Of a stretch of DNA of 64,000 nucleotides, positions 61,049 to 64,000 are shown in pieces. The notes beneath the pieces are model-generated. The model was not told where the DNA came from and did not search any database. It saw nothing but the letters and a program-made list of their open reading frames with translations. How positions within the stretch are numbered: position 1 is the first letter of the stretch; every line of letters starts with the position of its first letter. The translations under genes and the position numbers were made by a program. The stretch is from JBFAPK01 sp040676675. GTDB lineage: Bacteria > Actinomycetota > Actinomycetes > Mycobacteriales > Micromonosporaceae. The stretch spans positions 558,001 through 622,000 of the forward strand of contig NZ_JBFAPK010000002.1 in the NCBI RefSeq assembly GCF_040676675.1, read 5' to 3'.

Positions 61049-62713
61049 TCATCGCCGCTCCGCCCGGGTTACGGCGGGGTCGGGGCGGCCCCGGCCCGCC
61101 AGCCGCCGCACCCGGGTCCGGACCCCGGCGACCAGGGGTCGTACGTCGTGCGGGTCCAACGGGTAGGCCACCGCGACAAAGACCGCGGCCACGGCGACTC
61201 CGGACAGCATGCCCTGCACCAGCGTGCCGGCCCGCGTCGGGGTGCCCGGCCAGACCCCGGCCAGGCCCGCGCTGACGGCCATCCCGACGGCGGCGGCCAC
61301 GGCACCGGCGAGCACCCCGACCAGGCCGGTACGGCTCAGCCCGGCGAGCGCGGGCCGCCCGGCGCGGCGGGCCACGACCGCCAGCAGCAGCGCGCCGAGC
61401 ACCAGCATGCCGAGCGAGTTGGCGAGGGTGACGGCGAGCACCCGGTCGGCGACCGGGAAGGCGGCGGCGAGCGGTACCGCGGCGACCGGCACGACCAGCC
61501 AGCCGGCGGCGGTGGCGGCCCCGGCGACCCGGGTGTCGGCGCGGGCGTAGAGCGCCCGGGAGAGGACCGCGAACAGCCCGTAGCCGAGCAGGCCCGGGGC
61601 GAAGCCGGCGATGCCGGCGGCGACCGGGTCCGGGTCGGTCACGCCGGGCAGGAAGGCCGCCACGGGTCCGGCGGTGGCGACCAGGGCCGCCGCGCCGAGG
61701 CAGCTCAGCAGCAGCACGCCCCGTACGGTCGGCGCGAGCGTGGCGCGGTAGCCGTCCCGGTCGCCGGTGGCGTGCGCGGCGGCGAGCGCCGGATAGGCGG
61801 CGACCGCCAGCGGCACCGCGAGCACCGCCCAGGGCAGCAGGTAGACCGTCTGGGCGAAGTTGAAAACGATCACGCTGCCGGCCGGACCGCCGTCCGCCTG
61901 GTTCAGCAGCAGCACCAGCGCGACCTGCTGGCCGACGACGGTGGCCGCGCCGGCACCGGCGAGCCTGCCGATCAGGCTCCTCGCCTCGCCGGTGAAGGCG
62001 AAGCCGGGGCGGGGGCGCAGCCCCAGCCGGCGCAGCGGGATCAGCAGCGACAGCGTCAGCACCACCACCCCGAGCGTGGTGCCGCCGGCCAGGATGAACT
62101 GGCCGGCGAGGCTGACCCGGGCCAGGTCGACGCGCAGCCCGTCGACCGCGGCGAAGGTGAGGTAGACCCCGATCACGGTCACGCTGGAGAGCAGCGGCGC
62201 GATCACCGGCCAGGCGAACCGCCGGTGGGCCTGGAGCACCCCGGTCAGCACGATGCCGACCCCGTACAGCGGCAGCTGCGGTGCGAAGATCCGCAGCATC
62301 CGGCTGCCCGCGGCGAGCTGCGCGGCGGTGGGATCGTGGGCGATCAGGGACATGATCGGCCCGGCGAGCAGGGCGACGGCCGCCGCGAGCGGTACCAGCA
62401 GCGCCAGCGTCCAGCTCAGCAGCGCGCCGGTGGTCGCCGAGACCGCCTCCCGGTCGCCGGCCGCCACGGCGCCGGCCAGTAGCGGCACCACGAGACTGGC
62501 CAGCGCCCCGCCGGCGACGATCTCGAAGACGACGTTGGGAACGGTGTTGGCGAGCAGGTACAGGTCGCCGAGGTCGTTGCGGTCCCCCATCACCCAGAGG
62601 AAGACGGCGGTACGGCCGAAGCCCGCGAGCCGGCTGGCCACGGTGAGTACGGCGATGAGCGCGGCGGCTCCGGCGAGCCGCCCGGCGCCGGCGAGGGGTG
62701 CCGCGGTCTTCAC
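61049..62713 (-). CDS. MurJ-like lipid-linked glycan flippase (MviN/MOP superfamily)
   Basis: A 554-residue protein with about 14 membrane segments. It shows the MurJ pattern: an N-terminal FGRTAVFLWVMGDRNDLGDL segment (basic residue in helix 1), VPNVVFEIVAGGALASLVVP, and a repeated bundle. MurJ proteins flip lipid II. Chromosomes of this group carry a separate, larger MurJ elsewhere (by knowledge of the clade), so this copy probably serves another lipid-linked glycan, with the adjacent MraY-like transferase. GTG 62713 overlaps the next upstream gene's stop by 4 bp. Confidence 0.88.
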   Translation of the reverse strand: MKTAAPLAGAGRLAGAAALIAVLTVASRLAGFGRTAVFLWVMGDRNDLGDLYLLANTVPNVVFEIVAGGALASLVVPLLAGAVAAGDREAVSATTGALLSWTLALLVPLAAAVALLAGPIMSLIAHDPTAAQLAAGSRMLRIFAPQLPLYGVGIVLTGVLQAHRRFAWPVIAPLLSSVTVIGVYLTFAAVDGLRVDLARVSLAGQFILAGGTTLGVVVLTLSLLIPLRRLGLRPRPGFAFTGEARSLIGRLAGAGAATVVGQQVALVLLLNQADGGPAGSVIVFNFAQTVYLLPWAVLAVPLAVAAYPALAAAHATGDRDGYRATLAPTVRGVLLLSCLGAAALVATAGPVAAFLPGVTDPDPVAAGIAGFAPGLLGYGLFAVLSRALYARADTRVAGAATAAGWLVVPVAAVPLAAAFPVADRVLAVTLANSLGMLVLGALLLAVVARRAGRPALAGLSRTGLVGVLAGAVAAAVGMAVSAGLAGVWPGTPTRAGTLVQGMLSGVAVAAVFVAVAYPLDPHDVRPLVAGVRTRVRRLAGRGRPDPAVTRAERR

Positions 62714-63612
62714 GACGCGCTGGTCGCCGTCCCCGCGGGCCCGCCCGGACGCCGGCCCAGCTCGTCCAGCTCGCGCAGGACCGGCGTCTTCTGGATCACC
62801 TGGGTGAAGCTGACCTTCTCGCTGGCGGCGGTGAGCGCGGCGAGCCCGGCGAGGATGCCGGCGCGCCCCACCGGCCCGGTACGGGCGGCGAGCGCCACGC
62901 CGAGCACCGCGCCGAGCGCGTTGGCGCCGCTGTCGCCGAGCATCGCCCGTTCGCCGAGGTCGGCGGGGAGCAGCGCGGCGGCGGCGCCGACCGGGCCGGC
63001 GGCGAGCCCGCCGGAGCGGCCGGCGGACAGCGGCGCGCCGAGCAGCAGCCCGGCCTTGAGCGCCCGCCCGGGGCGCAGGTCGAGCAGGTTCACCAGGTTC
63101 GCGGTGCCCGCGACGACGCCGGCGCCGAGCAGTACGTCCACCGCGCGCCCCGATCCGCGACCGCGCCGGCCCCGGCGGGCCCGTACGTCCGGGTCGGCGG
63201 CGAGCAGCGTGGCCGCGACCAGACCGGCCGCGCCCACTCCGGCGATCTTGACGAGTCCGCTGGTGACCCGGCCCTCGCGCAGCGCGGCCAGGTGTCCGGC
63301 GAAGCCCTTGGCGGACTTCTGCTCCGGGCGGGCGCCGACGACGTCATCGTAGAGGCCGACGGCGCCGGAGCCGATCCCGGCGACCAGGGCGGCGCCGGCC
63401 GCGGCCACGCTCGGCGCGCCGAGGGCGGCGGCCGTGGCGGCCCCGACCGCGAGCGCCGGCCCGGCGGCGAGGGTGACGTTGCGGCCCCGGAAGTTGGTCC
63501 GCTCCAGCTCCGCCGCGCGCGGCGAGGCCGTGACGGCCCGCAGGGCGGCCCGCGCCGCCAGCGCCCCGGCGCCGGCCACCAGCAACCGTCCGGCCAGACC
63601 TGCCCGCTTCAT
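62710..63612 (-). CDS. MraY/WecA-like polyprenyl-phosphate glycosyl-1-phosphate transferase
   Basis: About 300 residues, mostly hydrophobic. The signature NLVNLLDLRPGRALKAGLLL corresponds to the NxxNxxDGxxG catalytic loop of the MraY/WecA family, and MLGDSGANALGAVLG to the second conserved loop with its Asp. Also GLYDDVVGARPEQKSAKGFA. It would attach a sugar-1-phosphate to a polyprenyl phosphate. The first catalytic loop lacks the usual Asp-Gly (DLRPG instead of DGLDG), an oddity of this branch. ATG 63612 is chosen; GTG 63705 has a GGAG site and would add 31 disordered residues. Confidence 0.88.
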   Translation of the reverse strand: MKRAGLAGRLLVAGAGALAARAALRAVTASPRAAELERTNFRGRNVTLAAGPALAVGAATAAALGAPSVAAAGAALVAGIGSGAVGLYDDVVGARPEQKSAKGFAGHLAALREGRVTSGLVKIAGVGAAGLVAATLLAADPDVRARRGRRGRGSGRAVDVLLGAGVVAGTANLVNLLDLRPGRALKAGLLLGAPLSAGRSGGLAAGPVGAAAALLPADLGERAMLGDSGANALGAVLGVALAARTGPVGRAGILAGLAALTAASEKVSFTQVIQKTPVLRELDELGRRPGGPAGTATSAS

Positions 63613-63779
63613 GCCACCGCCCGTCTCGCTGCGCCCACCGGCAGCCTTGCTCGCGCCCGCCGGGCCGCTCCGCTTCGTCGGCGCCACCGCCTGAGCTTCC
63701 GGCACCGTCGGTCTCCGTCCGGCCCCCGAGCCTACTGACTGCGCGCCGCCGCGGCTGTCCCCGCCCCGGCGGCCGGCGG

Positions 63780-64000
63780 CTACTCGGGGCGCTTCGGCAT
63801 CAGCGAGGCACCCGCGCCGACCCCGTACGGGCCGGCCTTCTTGAGCGTGACCTGCTCGACCGTGGCCATCGCCGTGACCAGCTGGCCCATGGTGGTGTTG
63901 GAGTTGTCGACCGTCGAGATGGTCTGCGCGAGGGTCGGGTCGGCACGGACCTGGGCGACCAGGTTCCCGCCGGTCGAGCCGATCCCCGCCACCACCACGG
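63780..64000 (-). CDS. copper transporter MctB-like protein, C-terminal part
   Basis: The frame runs off the right edge; ~73 residues are visible: VVVAGIGSTGGNLVAQVRAD, then TISTVDNSNTTMGQLVTAMA and ATVEQVTLKKAGPYGVG. This matches the C-terminal domain of the actinobacterial channel-like protein MctB (Rv1698), which keeps cytosolic copper low and sits near pyrG in this conserved block. The 5' end is outside the window. Confidence 0.85.
   Translation of the reverse strand, partial: VVVAGIGSTGGNLVAQVRADPTLAQTISTVDNSNTTMGQLVTAMATVEQVTLKKAGPYGVGAGASLMPKRPE

Noticed and set aside
57515..62482. Long plus-strand frames (798 and 619 codons) opposite the envelope genes
   Set aside because: Same pattern of antisense shadow; the minus strand encodes recognisable membrane and glycosyltransferase proteins.

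Overview
The window is high-GC actinobacterial DNA, most likely from a Micromonosporaceae chromosome (Micromonospora or a relative). This rests on base composition, frequent GTG/TTG starts, 1-4 bp stop/start overlaps, and a right-hand gene order close to the Mycobacterium tuberculosis Rv1697-Rv1713 block, which I recall from knowledge and did not search.

The window has two parts. Positions ~45,000-64,000 are conserved core, almost all on the minus strand: a copper-transporter-like protein (cut by the edge), a polysaccharide-type set (MraY-like transferase, MurJ-like flippase, GT4 glycosyltransferase, large membrane protein), pyrG, a NUDIX hydrolase, a TM2 protein (plus strand), ald, xerD, a ParA ATPase, scpA, scpB, an RsuA/RluB pseudouridine synthase, cmk, der and tRNA-Pro(GGG). 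Three strong hairpins punctuate it.

Positions 1-~44,900 are accessory and visibly decaying. Intact units, left to right: DGPF protein + ECF42-type sigma factor; DinB-like protein; an AlaX / XRE-cupin / threonine-aldolase operon; a SARP-NB-ARC-TPR regulator; a secreted ricin-type lectin; a 10-kb pair of LamG and Rhs/YD-repeat secreted giants; NUDIX; IclR/SDR divergon; PQ-loop membrane protein; a compact MFS / MocR / ATP-grasp cassette; TetR/esterase divergon; two secreted hydrolases sharing a 699-bp duplicated beta-propeller module; and an XRE-NB-ARC-TPR regulator.

Between them lie about a dozen gene remnants: MFS, fabH, IS630 transposase, replication initiator, NUDIX, a conserved unknown, quinone oxidoreductase, LysM/BTAD protein, PPOX-type protein, MOSC protein, an IS3-like end, a TIGR03086 protein and an rve transposase. 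The left part is therefore an insertion and deletion hot zone ending at tRNA-Pro.

Most interesting: the exact duplication of the propeller module onto two unrelated cell-wall-hydrolase heads; the MFS/MocR/ATP-grasp cassette, which looks like a self-contained small-molecule ligase-export unit; the AlaX/threonine-aldolase operon, which may protect against or handle a serine-like amino acid; and the LamG-Rhs pair with a 238-residue tail of no recognised type and no visible immunity gene.
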